Made by a program: the position numbers and the translations under genes. Shown in pieces: positions 36,992 to 45,587 of a stretch of DNA of 64,000 nt. The stretch is from Methylobacterium aquaticum (GTDB lineage: Bacteria > Pseudomonadota > Alphaproteobacteria > Rhizobiales > Beijerinckiaceae). Where the stretch lies: the NCBI RefSeq assembly GCF_016804325.1, contig NZ_CP043627.1, forward strand, positions 1,262,001 through 1,326,000, given 5' to 3'. The notes under the pieces were generated by a model. The model saw only the letters and a program-made list of their open reading frames with translations. It did not search any database and was not told the origin of the DNA. Each line of letters begins with the position of its first letter. The first letter of the stretch is position 1.

Positions 36992-38470
36992 CTACCGGAA
37001 CGGCGGCTCGTCGAAGCTGCGCAATTTCCGCGAATGCAGGCCGTGGCGGTTGCGCCGCAGGGAATCGAGGGTGGCAAGACCGATCAGCAGGTGCTCGCCC
37101 ACCGCCCGCTCGTAGAAGGCGTTGGCGGCCCCCGGCAGCTTGATCTCGCCGTGGAGCGGCTTGTCGGAGACGCAGAGCAGCGTGCCGTAGGGCACCCGCA
37201 GGCGGTAGCCCTGCGCCGCGATGGTGCCGCTCTCCATGTCGACGCCGATCGCCCGCGACAGGTTGATCCGCCGCCTTTCCTGCGACCAGCGCAGTTCCCA
37301 GTTGCGATCGTCGTAGGTCACCACCGTGCCGGTGCGCAGGCGCTGCTTCAAGGCCTCCGCGCGCTCGCCGGTGACGCTGGCCGCAGCCTCCTGGAGCGCG
37401 ACCTGGACCTCGGCGAGAGCCGGGATCGGCACGTCCGGCGGTACCAGCTCGTCGAGGATCCGGTCGCGGCGCAGGTAGCCGTGGGCGAGCACGTAGTCGC
37501 CGATCGTCTGCGACTGGCGCAGGCCCCCGCAATGGCCGACCATCAGCCAGCAATGCGGCCGCAAGACCGCCAGGTGGTCGGTGATCGTCTTGGCGTTGGA
37601 GGGGCCGACGCCGATGTTGACGAGGCTCGTCCCCTGCCCGTCGCGGGCGACGAGGTGGTAGGCCGGCATCTGGAACCGGTGCCAGGGCGAGGCGGCGATG
37701 AGCGCATCGGCCGAGGCTCCCGCCGCATCCGCCGCCTCGACCACGATGCCGCCGGGCAGGACCAGGCGGGCATGGCGCTCCGGCTCGGCGGCCAGCGCCT
37801 TGAGGCCGACGCGCACGAACTGGTCGACGTAGCGGTGGTAGTTGGTGAGCAGGATCCAGGGCTGGATCTGGCGCCAGTCGGCCCCGGTATAGTGGACGAG
37901 GCGGCGCAGCGAATAATCGACCCGCGGCCCGTCGAACAGGGCGAGCGGCCGGGGCTCGCCGCCGGCCTCCAGCCACAGCCCGTCGGCGATCTCGTCGCCG
38001 ACGCTCGACAGCATCGGGGTCGGGAAATGGCGCGCGAGGTCGCTCGAGGTGACGCCGCGGGCCAGCTCCGCCCCGGGCTCGACGACGTAGGGGTACGGGA
38101 TCTCCTGGGCGCTCAGGCCCACCTCGATCGTCGCGCCGTAATCCTGCACCAGCGGCCGCAACTGCTCGAGCAGGTAGGCGCGGAAATGCGCCGGCTGGGT
38201 GAGCGTGGTGGCGTAGACGCCCGGGCCCTGGAACTTCGCGGTGGCGCGGGTGATCCGCGGCATCGGCCCGGTCGGGTCGTAGGTCAGGCGCAATTCGGGA
38301 TAGCGGAAGGTCAGCCGCTCGGCGGCGTCGGGAGGCACGCCCTCCGCGAGGAAGCGGGTCAGCGCGTCCCGCAGGCTCCCGGTGGCGGCGGCGTGCAACG
38401 CTGCCAGGCGGTCGACCGCCGTCTCGGGATCGGCCACCGTCTCCATCGGTCTCAGTTCGTCGGCGAACAC
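36992..38470 (-). CDS. amn: AMP nucleosidase
   Basis: 492 residues, the usual length. Hydrolyses AMP to adenine and ribose 5-phosphate, adjusting adenylate pools. The N-terminal regulatory domain contains FRYPELRLTYDP and a KFQGPGVYATTLT segment. The C-terminal nucleosidase domain carries NIGVGPSNAKTITDHLAVLR, VGHCGGLRQSQTIGDYVLAH, GVDMESGTIAAQGYR and LCVSDKPLHGEIKLPG. All catalytic regions look intact. Confidence 0.96.
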   Translation of the reverse strand: MFADELRPMETVADPETAVDRLAALHAAATGSLRDALTRFLAEGVPPDAAERLTFRYPELRLTYDPTGPMPRITRATAKFQGPGVYATTLTQPAHFRAYLLEQLRPLVQDYGATIEVGLSAQEIPYPYVVEPGAELARGVTSSDLARHFPTPMLSSVGDEIADGLWLEAGGEPRPLALFDGPRVDYSLRRLVHYTGADWRQIQPWILLTNYHRYVDQFVRVGLKALAAEPERHARLVLPGGIVVEAADAAGASADALIAASPWHRFQMPAYHLVARDGQGTSLVNIGVGPSNAKTITDHLAVLRPHCWLMVGHCGGLRQSQTIGDYVLAHGYLRRDRILDELVPPDVPIPALAEVQVALQEAAASVTGERAEALKQRLRTGTVVTYDDRNWELRWSQERRRINLSRAIGVDMESGTIAAQGYRLRVPYGTLLCVSDKPLHGEIKLPGAANAFYERAVGEHLLIGLATLDSLRRNRHGLHSRKLRSFDEPPFR

Positions 38471-38567
38471 GGTCGATCGGTCTCCCTGATGCCCCGGCGA
38501 CCAGCCTATACCGGGCGGAGCGGCGGGGCGACCCGGATCCCGCCCTCGGAATCGATTGGGACGAGCG

Positions 38568-39059
38568 ATGAGCGATGCGGAATTCGGCCCGAGGCCGGGC
38601 GAGGAGAGCGTGGACCTGCCGGCGGGGTTCGATGCCGGCCTCTACTTCGTCGGCCGGGTGCGCACGCCCTGGACCGAGCGGAGGGACTGCCCGCGCAACT
38701 CCGCGCAATCGGACGCGGTCTGCACCCTCGAAGTCGATCCCCTCTTCGCCCCGGCCCTGGCGAACCTGGACGGCACCACCCACCTGATCGTGCTCTACTG
38801 GATGGACCGGGCGCCGCGGAACCTGGTGGCGCAGCAGCCGCGCCACGCGCCAGCCCCGCGCGGCACGTTTTCCCTGCGCTCGCCGGCCCGCCCGAACCCG
38901 ATCGCCGTCTCCGTGGTCGAACTGCTCGGCATCGAGGACCGCCGGCTCCGGGTGCGCGGGCTCGACTGCCTCGACGGCACCCCGCTCCTCGACATCAAGC
39001 CCTACTTCGCCTCGACCGATGCCCGGCCGCAGGCCCAGGTCGGATCGCGGCGCACCTGA
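38568..39059 (+). CDS. trmO: tRNA (N6-threonylcarbamoyladenosine-37-N6)-methyltransferase TrmO-like protein
   Basis: 163 residues of the TsaA/TrmO fold, a small beta-barrel SAM methyltransferase that methylates t6A37 of tRNA. Signature stretches: GRVRTPWTERRDCPRNSAQS at the N terminus, YWMDRAP, and GTFSLRSPARPNPIAVSVVE, then DGTPLLDIKPY. The ATG at 38568 is preferred to a TTG 12 bases upstream. Faces the AMP nucleosidase gene across a 97-base divergent gap. Confidence 0.88.
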   Translation: MSDAEFGPRPGEESVDLPAGFDAGLYFVGRVRTPWTERRDCPRNSAQSDAVCTLEVDPLFAPALANLDGTTHLIVLYWMDRAPRNLVAQQPRHAPAPRGTFSLRSPARPNPIAVSVVELLGIEDRRLRVRGLDCLDGTPLLDIKPYFASTDARPQAQVGSRRT

Positions 39060-39160
39060 GCCGACTTCGCCGAAGCGGTGACCGGTTCGGCGCGAAAAAT
39101 CTGCGTCCGGACAAGAACCTGAGCGGGCGGAGCGTTGGCCTGCCCTCGCAAGTCTGGTGA
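39057..39160. repeat. Dispersed intergenic repeat type 2, copy 2 (inverted)
   Basis: Reverse complement of the sequence at 21627-21729, roughly 80 percent identical, reading GGTGACCGGTTCGGCGCGAA and ending GGCGGAGCGTTGGCCTGCC. It starts at the trmO stop codon and reaches almost to the GNAT gene's stop, so it fills the convergent gap. Confidence 0.7.
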
Positions 39161-39174
39161 GACCGCGCAGGAGG

Positions 39175-40307
39175 TCAACGACGGCGAAAGCCGGCGAGCC
39201 GCGCCTTGATCCAGTCCTTGGCGGCATGCTGCCGCAGCGCCCGGGCGGCGAGGCGATCCGCCGGGGCCCGCCCGGCGGCGAGACCACGACCTCGCCGATC
39301 CGGGCGCGCTCGGGATACAGGTCGTCGAGCACCGCGCTCGCGAGGGTCGCCGAATCGAGCCGATCGGCGAAGCGGGTCTCGTGCAGGGCCCGGACGATCT
39401 CGGCCTCCAGCAGCACGCCGGGAGCGAGCGCGCGCAGATCCTCGTCATAGGCGGTCTTGAGCAGGGTCGCGGTGCCGCCGCAGACCAGCGCGAGGCTCGC
39501 GGCGATCACCCGCCCGTCGAGGCGCAGCAGGTCGGCCCGCGCGCTCACCGGTCCGTCGCCGGCGCGAAACAGGGCCTTGGCGAAGCCTTCGGTCCGGGGC
39601 CGGCAGGCAAGCGCGGTGCCGGCCCGCCCCTTCCAGCCGCTTCGTTCGAGGGCGAGGAATTCCGCGACCGCCCCCGCCAGATCCCCGTCCGGCCCGATCG
39701 CCTCGAACGTGACGGTACCGGCCTCGTCGAGGCGCCGCCGGCGGCGGCGCAGGTCCTTGAGCCGGCCCTTGTGCGGGTGGGCCGCCAGGAAGGCATCGTG
39801 GCTGGCGCGCCGGTCGAGGACCGGGCGCAGGAAGCGCGAGACCTCCGCGCTGCCCCAGCCGTCGCGGGCGAGCGCCGGAAGCAGGCCCGAACTATCCGGC
39901 AGGAGCGGCCACCACCAGGGAGCCCCGAGCCCCCGCATGCCGGAGGCCAGCGCCGCGAGGGCCGGGGCGCCCGCGGGCCCGGCGGCCACCAGGGGCGCCG
40001 TCACCGTGAGGTAGGGCGAGGCGAAGGGCCGGGCGATCCGGCCGAGCCCGAGGGGCCCGCGCCCGATCCGGAACGGCAGCAGCGCCAGGAGGTCCGTACC
40101 GGCCCGCACCGCGAGGCAGGGCAGGTCCGCGGGCGCCAGCCCGTGATCGCGATGCGCCGCCATGACCCGCGGCGCATAATCGGGCGTCGGCGCATCGGCA
40201 CGGGCGACCAGGGCATCCCAGGCCTCGGAGTCCCGGCTCAGGGCGGCAAGGGTCGTGACCTCGCAGGCCGGGGCGAGGGTCGCGGTCGGGAGCGCGTGGG
40301 CGTTCAT
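39175..40307 (-). CDS. GNAT/FemAB-like acyltransferase (BioF2-like; one frameshift near the C terminus as read)
   Basis: About 377 residues. Two-lobed GNAT (Acetyltransf_6) pattern: LPCLAVRAGTDLLALLPFRI, then HKGRLKDLRRRRRRLDEAG, FLALERSGWKGRAGTALACR and KTAYDEDLRALAPGVLLEAE. The C-terminal frame changes near a GGGGCCC run (39263-39269); one added base restores ADRLAARALRQHAAKDWIKA and the end RLAGFRRR with stop at 39175. Such proteins often modify exopolysaccharide sugars. The start overlaps the flippase stop (ATGA), supporting a polysaccharide context. Confidence 0.83.
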
Positions 40308-41626
40308 CGGGCGAAGGCCGGTATGAAGGACGGTGTGAGGAGACCGAGGCGGCGATGCGCCAGGAGCGCCAGGATTCCACCCCGCCCGGCGGTCACCAGG
40401 CCGGCGGCAAGCGCCGCGCCGGTGAGGCCGAGGAGCGGGACCAGGACCAGGGTGAGGAGCACCGCGGCGACGAGGAGCGCGACCGTGACGGCGGCGCAGG
40501 CCCGCTCGGCCCCCAGCATGGTCAGGAGATCCTCCGCCGGGCCGAAGGCGGCGGCGAGGCCGTGGCCGGCGACGAGGAGCGCCAGCAGCGGCAGGGCCTC
40601 GCGGAAGTCGGGCCCGAACAGGCCGAGGAGCAGCGGGCCCGCTGCCACGACGGCAAGGCCGGTCGCCAGCGTCGCCAGCAGGGTGAGGCGCGACCAGCGC
40701 CGGATCAGGGCTTCGAGCCCGGCCCGGTCGCCCCGCGCCTGCGCCTCGGCGAAGCGCTGCGCCGTCACCGAGGAGGCGGCGTACTGGACGAAGACCACGA
40801 ATTGCAACAGCCGCGTCGCGGCGAAGTAGGCGCCGACCTCGGCCGGCGGCAGCAGGAAGCCCAGCACCAGCACGTCGACGAAGTTGAAGCCGGAGCCGGC
40901 GAGATCGATCAGCGCCATCGGCAGGGCCGCCCGCAGCCAGTCGCGCCACGGATAGAGGGCGCGGTCCGGTTTGCGCTCCCGTCCCAGGCGCCGCAGCAGC
41001 GTCGCGGCCTGCACCGCCAGCGACAGGGCGGTGGCGGCGAGCGTGCAGGCCACCGCGACCGCGGCCTCGGCCGGCGCGCCGAACCCGACCGCCGCGAGCA
41101 TGAAGGCCATGATCAGGCCCTGGCGCAGGAGATAGGGCGGCGCAACGGCCAGCAGCGTCCAGTTGCGGCCCCGCGCCACGCCCTCGCAGAAATCCTGGAG
41201 CGCGAAGAGCGGCAGCACCAGGGCCGCGACGAGCACCGGGCCGGCGTAAGCCCCGGCGACGAGGCCGGGATGGAGCCAGAGCAGCCCGGCGCCGAGCCCC
41301 GCCAGGAGCGAGGCCGCGGCGAGGGAGAACACGGCCCCGAAGGCGAGGAAGCCGCGTTCCGGCCCGGCGGCGCCCTGCGCCCGGTAGGTCGGCAGGAAGC
41401 GGCAGGCGGCTTGCGACAGGCCCCAGGTCGAGCCGTGGCCGAGCAGGGCGGTCCAGACCCAGACCGTGGCGAAGATCCCGTATTCCTCGCCGCCCATCAG
41501 GCGGGCCATCAGCACCTGGGCGACGAAGGCGCAGGCCGCCGCGGCGATCCGCACGCCGAACACCGCGAGCGCGGTGCCGGCGCCGCCGCCGGCTTCCGTC
41601 TCGTTGATCGAAGCCCCGGCCGCCAT
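40304..41626 (-). CDS. Oligosaccharide flippase-like (Wzx/MVF-type) membrane protein
   Basis: 440 residues with 12 or more hydrophobic segments. The pattern ARLMGGEEYGIFATVWVWTA at the N terminus is typical of polysaccharide flippases (YGxfA). Expected to move lipid-linked oligosaccharides across the inner membrane. It is coupled to the downstream GNAT gene by a 4-base overlap. No glycosyltransferases lie next to it, so its polysaccharide is made elsewhere. Confidence 0.85.
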   Translation of the reverse strand: MAAGASINETEAGGGAGTALAVFGVRIAAAACAFVAQVLMARLMGGEEYGIFATVWVWTALLGHGSTWGLSQAACRFLPTYRAQGAAGPERGFLAFGAVFSLAAASLLAGLGAGLLWLHPGLVAGAYAGPVLVAALVLPLFALQDFCEGVARGRNWTLLAVAPPYLLRQGLIMAFMLAAVGFGAPAEAAVAVACTLAATALSLAVQAATLLRRLGRERKPDRALYPWRDWLRAALPMALIDLAGSGFNFVDVLVLGFLLPPAEVGAYFAATRLLQFVVFVQYAASSVTAQRFAEAQARGDRAGLEALIRRWSRLTLLATLATGLAVVAAGPLLLGLFGPDFREALPLLALLVAGHGLAAAFGPAEDLLTMLGAERACAAVTVALLVAAVLLTLVLVPLLGLTGAALAAGLVTAGRGGILALLAHRRLGLLTPSFIPAFAR

Positions 41627-41734
41627 CCCGCCGCTCCGAAACGCGCTGCGTGAGGCTCCTTGCTAGCCGGTCGGGCTTGCGGGGGGGTTAAGCGCGCCGG
41701 ATCGAATCCAGCAACGTCCCCGGAACCGGTGCCG

Positions 41735-42178
41735 TCACGGCTCCCCGGCCGCCGCCGGCGCCTCGCTGTCGGGACGCGGCTCGGCATTGGCCACGGCCTT
41801 GGTGGTCAGCAGCGGTTCGAGGCGCCGGGCCAGTTCCTGGCCGAGATGGCGGGCATAGGGGCCGGTGAAGTAGCGGCCGCCGGCGCCGCGCCCCTCGAAA
41901 TGGTCGCGGGCTCTCGTCATCGCGTCGACCTCGGGCCGGCACAGGAAACCGATCACGCCCGCCGCCTCGTACCACCGCCCGGCCCGGGCATGGGCGAGCG
42001 CCGCCGGATTGTTGCCGATGGTCTCGGCAAAGCAATCGGTCGCCGCCTGTTCCAGGGGGGTGAGCACCGCGCGCCGGTGCTCGGCGCGGGACGCCGGAGC
42101 GGCCACGGCCGGGTGGGCCGCAGCGGCCAGCTCCATCGCCGCCAGGGTGCAGATCGCGCCGTACAGCAGAACTCTCAT
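41735..42178 (-). CDS. Exported small protein of unknown function
   Basis: 147 residues with a signal peptide (MRVLLYGAICTLAAMELAAA, then AHPAVAA). The mature part has two cysteines (TDCFAETIG and GFLCRPEV) that could form a disulphide, and an acidic, alanine-rich tail. No family recognised. Lies 236 bases from panB, divergently. Confidence 0.7.
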   Translation of the reverse strand: MRVLLYGAICTLAAMELAAAAHPAVAAPASRAEHRRAVLTPLEQAATDCFAETIGNNPAALAHARAGRWYEAAGVIGFLCRPEVDAMTRARDHFEGRGAGGRYFTGPYARHLGQELARRLEPLLTTKAVANAEPRPDSEAPAAAGEP

Positions 42179-42414
42179 ATCCGGGCCTCGGCCGAATCAA
42201 CCGCTTTCGTCCCGGCAAGCCTCGTGCCGATCAAGGGCGGATCTTGGGCAAAATCCGATCGGGATGTCGAATTTTCAGAGTCGTGTGATTGGCGCCCGAA
42301 GCTTAGCCGAGCAGAGACCGCCCCCCGCTCGTACGGGCTGCACCGGGGGCCGGGGCCTTCTATAAAGCCCCGCGCAACCGGGCGGGGCCCCCGCCGGAAC
42401 GAGGAGCCGGCACC

Positions 42415-43257
42415 ATGTCGCAGGTCGTGGAATCCCGCCGTCTGACGACCCTGGACATCGCCCGGCGCAAGGCCGACGGCGGCAAGATCGTCGCGCTGAC
42501 CGCCTGCCACGCGCAGATGGCGCGCCTCATCGATCCGCATTGCGACATCGTCCTGGTCGGCGACTCTCTCGGCATGGTGATGCACGGGCTCGATTCGACC
42601 CTGCCCGTGACCCTGGACATGATGATCCTCCAGGCGCAGGCGGTGATGCGGGGCACGGCCCGAGCCCTCGTCGTGGTCGACATGCCCTTCGGCTCCTACG
42701 AGGCGAGCCGCGAGCAGGCCTTCACCAGCGCGGCCCGCATCCTGAAGGAAACCGGCGCCGGGGCGGTGAAGCTGGAAGGCGGGGCGCACCTGGCCGAGAC
42801 GGTGGCGTTTCTGACCCGGCGCGGCGTGCCGGTGATGGGCCATGTCGGCCTCACGCCGCAATCGATCCACACGATGGGCGGCTTCCGGGTGCAAGGGAAA
42901 GGACCGGACGCCCCGCGCCTGCTCCTGGAGGATGCCCGGGCGATCAGCGAGGCCGGCGCCTTCGCGATCGTGCTGGAGGGCATCGTCGAGCCGGTGGCCC
43001 GGGCGATCGCGAGCGCGCCGGAGGTGACGGCGGCCACCATCGGCATCGGCGCCTCGCCGTTCTGCGACGGCCAGATCCTCGTCCTGGAGGACATGCTCGG
43101 CCTGTCCGAGCGCATTCCGAAATTCGTCAGGCCGTTCGGGCGCCTGCGCGACGAGATCGACGCGGCGGTACGCACCTACGCCGACGAGGTCCGGTCCGGA
43201 CGCTTCCCCGAGGAAGCGCATACCTATGGCGAGCGTCGGGGACCGCCGCAGGAATGA
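42415..43257 (+). CDS. panB: 3-methyl-2-oxobutanoate hydroxymethyltransferase
   Basis: 280 residues. First committed step of pantothenate synthesis: transfers a hydroxymethyl group from methylenetetrahydrofolate to 2-oxoisovalerate. Motifs: [40 protein letters not shown] (Mg-binding Asp), [47 protein letters not shown] lies just upstream of the ATG. Stands alone; panC is not adjacent. Confidence 0.97.
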   Translation: MSQVVESRRLTTLDIARRKADGGKIVALTACHAQMARLIDPHCDIVLVGDSLGMVMHGLDSTLPVTLDMMILQAQAVMRGTARALVVVDMPFGSYEASREQAFTSAARILKETGAGAVKLEGGAHLAETVAFLTRRGVPVMGHVGLTPQSIHTMGGFRVQGKGPDAPRLLLEDARAISEAGAFAIVLEGIVEPVARAIASAPEVTAATIGIGASPFCDGQILVLEDMLGLSERIPKFVRPFGRLRDEIDAAVRTYADEVRSGRFPEEAHTYGERRGPPQE

Positions 43258-43317
43258 TGCGATCTGCGGCGTCAGCCATTCCCATTCGCCACCTCATCCT
43301 GAGGTGTCAGCCGGTCT

Positions 43318-43540
43318 CTGAGCGCCTGTTTGATTTGCGAAAACTTAGCTGCAACGACCTTTTTCATCCCTCTCGCGACCTCATCCTGAGGTGCGACTGA
43401 AAGGAGCCTCGAAGGAGGGCTCCAGAAGTCTTCGCGATCCCTGGAGCCCTCCTTCGAGGTCAGCCCATCTTCGATGGGCTAACACCTCAGGATGAGGTCG
43501 TGTGTGGGAGTAAGTGCTTAATTAGGTCAAACAGGCTCTG
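43318..43540. repeat. MITE-like element, copy D
   Basis: Left terminal repeat CTGAGCGCCTGTTTGA at 43318-43333, exactly the complement of copy A's right end; right end TCAAACAGGCTCTG at 43527-43540. Nested core 43378-43498. Two further solo core fragments flank it, at 43290-43309 and about 43548-43632. Together they occupy the 423-base gap between panB and the next gene. Confidence 0.8.
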
Positions 43541-43680
43541 ATCGACTGACCTCGAAGGAGATCTCCAGTCAGCTCGGAGACTTCTGGAGCCCTCCTTCGA
43601 GGCTCGCCTCGCTCGCACATCAGAACGAGGTCGCGAGTGGGACATCCATACACAGCCAGTGCTTGAGCCGCGGCACCGTC

Positions 43681-44064
43681 TCAGCCGCGGCGCTCGGCGT
43701 TCCACCGGCCCTTGCAGGAGGCGCCGCCGGAGGTGCTCCAGTTGCCGTTGCCGGTGCCCTCGGCGAGCCGGCCGACGACCTGCGCGGCGGCATCGCCCCG
43801 GCTGATCGTCGCCCGCACGGCGCCGCTCGGCTGCACCCGGCCCGTCACGGTGAAGTCGCCGCCGCCGGCATAGCGGGCCTGGCCGTTCTCGATGATGACG
43901 CCGTAGCGGTAGGCCTTGTCGCAGGCCCCGCTCTCGGTGATGACCTCGACGCTCCAGGTGCCGTCGAAGCGGTTCGGTGCCTTGGCGCTGGTTCTGGCAA
44001 GAGCCGGCGCGACGGCACCGGCCAGGCAAGCTCCCGCCGCGAGGGCGGACACGATCAGCCTCAT
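43681..44064 (-). CDS. Exported small protein of unknown function
   Basis: 127 residues with a signal peptide (MRLIVSALAAGACLAGAVAP, cleavage after ALA). The mature part reads NRFDGTWSVEVITESGACDK, GVIIENGQARYAGGGDFTVT and ends GGASCKGRWNAERRG. The layout suggests a small beta-barrel with a disulphide. Similar short exported proteins are common in this order; no function is known. Ends the minus-strand block after the UdgX gene. Confidence 0.75.
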   Translation of the reverse strand: MRLIVSALAAGACLAGAVAPALARTSAKAPNRFDGTWSVEVITESGACDKAYRYGVIIENGQARYAGGGDFTVTGRVQPSGAVRATISRGDAAAQVVGRLAEGTGNGNWSTSGGASCKGRWNAERRG

Positions 44065-44156
44065 GGTCCTCGTTTCCCGATTTGGTCTGGCGACAAACTC
44101 GGCAGCGGACGGTTGGTTGCCGCAACGCAGCGTTGACGCGCGGTGAGCGGCTGGGT

Positions 44157-45587
44157 TCACGCGGCTCTCGGCTCCGCCGCGAGGGCCGCCGCCCGCCGCA
44201 GGTCGGCGACGAACCCGGCATAGGCCTCCCCCCTTGCCTCGTCGGGCAGGCGCAGCAGGTAGGAGGGGTGGACGGTGACGAAGCCCCGATACGGCTTGTC
44301 GTCGAAGGTCGCGGGCCCGCGGGCGCGGGTGATCGGCACCTGCCGGCCGGAGAGCGCCAGCACGGCGGTGGCCCCGAGCGCGACGACGAGGCGCGGTGCC
44401 ACGAAGGCGAGCTCGCGTTCGAGCCACCAGCGGTAATGCGCCACCTCGCCGGCACCGGGCTTCTGGTGGATGCGCCGCTTGCCGCGCTGCTCGAACTTGA
44501 AATGCTTGACCGCATTGGTGAGATAGGCGCGATCGCGGTCGATCCCGGCCTCGCGCAGGGCTCGCGACAGGAGCTGCCCCGCCGGGCCGACGAAGGGCCG
44601 TCCCTGCAGATCCTCCTGGTCGCCCGGCTGCTCGCCGACGAAGGCGATGTCCGCACCCAGTGGGCCTTCGCCGAGCACGGCCTGCGTCGCGCCCGGGACC
44701 AGCGGCGCGGAGGCGCGGATGATCGCGTTCAGCGCCTCCAGCGAGGCCGGCTCCTGCGCCGCCATCGCGGCGAGCGCGCGCGCGGGCACGCGCTTGACCG
44801 GCGCCTCGGGCGCCCGGGCGATCATCTCGCTGGTCCGCCGGCCGGCCTCGCGCACCAGGCCGGCGATCGCTGCGGTCTCGGGCATGTTGTGCCAGTATTT
44901 CTTGGGCATCTCGGCCCGCATCGCCGCCAGGTTGGTGCGGGCGGGGTTGAAGGTGCTGGAATAGTAATCGGTCCAGCCGGCCTCGAAGGCGTCCTGTTCC
45001 GGCACGTCCTCGCGCCGGCCCGGCGGCCCGAAGCGCAGGGCCCGGCCGTCCCAATGGGCCGAGCCGTCCGGCGTCAGGATCGACCAGTCGAACGACGGGA
45101 AGCGCGCGGAGAAGAACGGCGCCGCCTCCGCCAGGATGTGATGCTCGGGCTCGAACCAGGCGGCGAAACGCTCGCGCCCGCCCGCTCCCTCCCCTGCCCG
45201 GCGGAAGCGCAGGAAGGCGTGCATCTTGTGCAGGTCGCGGGCCACGCTCTTTCGCATCATGGCCAGACGATGGACGAGCGGGTCGCTCGCCACCTCCGCC
45301 AGGTGGCGCTCTCCTCGCGCCACCCGCCAGACCATCCGGTGGAGGAGGCCGTAGCGCTCGGGATCGCGGTGCATGACGACCGGCGGGATCAGGGCTGCCG
45401 CCGCCCGCGGCAGGGCGAGCGGCGGGCCGGGCTCCGTCGGCTCCTCCTCGGGGAACAGCGAGGCGGCATCGCCCTCGATCCACGTCACCGTCTCGGGCGG
45501 GATGCCGGCGGGGACGAGGTGTCGGATCGCGGTGCGAAACCCGTCGAGGTCGGCGCCGGGTTCGAGCCGGATCGTGTGGGCGCCCAT
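44157..45587 (-). CDS. DUF4130-UdgX fusion: uracil-DNA-binding/glycosylase-family protein
   Basis: 476 residues. N-terminal about 240 match the DUF4130-type DNA-metabolism domain (HRMVWRVARGERHLAEVASD, KMHAFLRFRR, WTDYYSSTFNPARTNLAAMR). The C-terminal UDG-superfamily domain has GEQPGDQEDLQGRPFVGPAG (318-337), the UdgX-specific KRRIHQKP (His374 is the residue that in characterised UdgX attaches covalently to DNA after uracil excision), and HPSYLLR (440-446). It probably detects and caps uracil or another damaged base. Stop and start sit 1 base apart with the radical SAM gene, so they are co-translated. Confidence 0.92.
   Translation of the reverse strand: MGAHTIRLEPGADLDGFRTAIRHLVPAGIPPETVTWIEGDAASLFPEEEPTEPGPPLALPRAAAALIPPVVMHRDPERYGLLHRMVWRVARGERHLAEVASDPLVHRLAMMRKSVARDLHKMHAFLRFRRAGEGAGGRERFAAWFEPEHHILAEAAPFFSARFPSFDWSILTPDGSAHWDGRALRFGPPGRREDVPEQDAFEAGWTDYYSSTFNPARTNLAAMRAEMPKKYWHNMPETAAIAGLVREAGRRTSEMIARAPEAPVKRVPARALAAMAAQEPASLEALNAIIRASAPLVPGATQAVLGEGPLGADIAFVGEQPGDQEDLQGRPFVGPAGQLLSRALREAGIDRDRAYLTNAVKHFKFEQRGKRRIHQKPGAGEVAHYRWWLERELAFVAPRLVVALGATAVLALSGRQVPITRARGPATFDDKPYRGFVTVHPSYLLRLPDEARGEAYAGFVADLRRAAALAAEPRAA

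Noticed and set aside
36483..40949. A 1488-codon minus-strand open frame
   Set aside because: It joins the 36483-36986 gene and most of the GNAT gene through the antisense of trmO and a shadow of amn. Only the two ends match real proteins; the middle is low-complexity Arg/Pro/Gly typical of wrong frames in GC-rich DNA.
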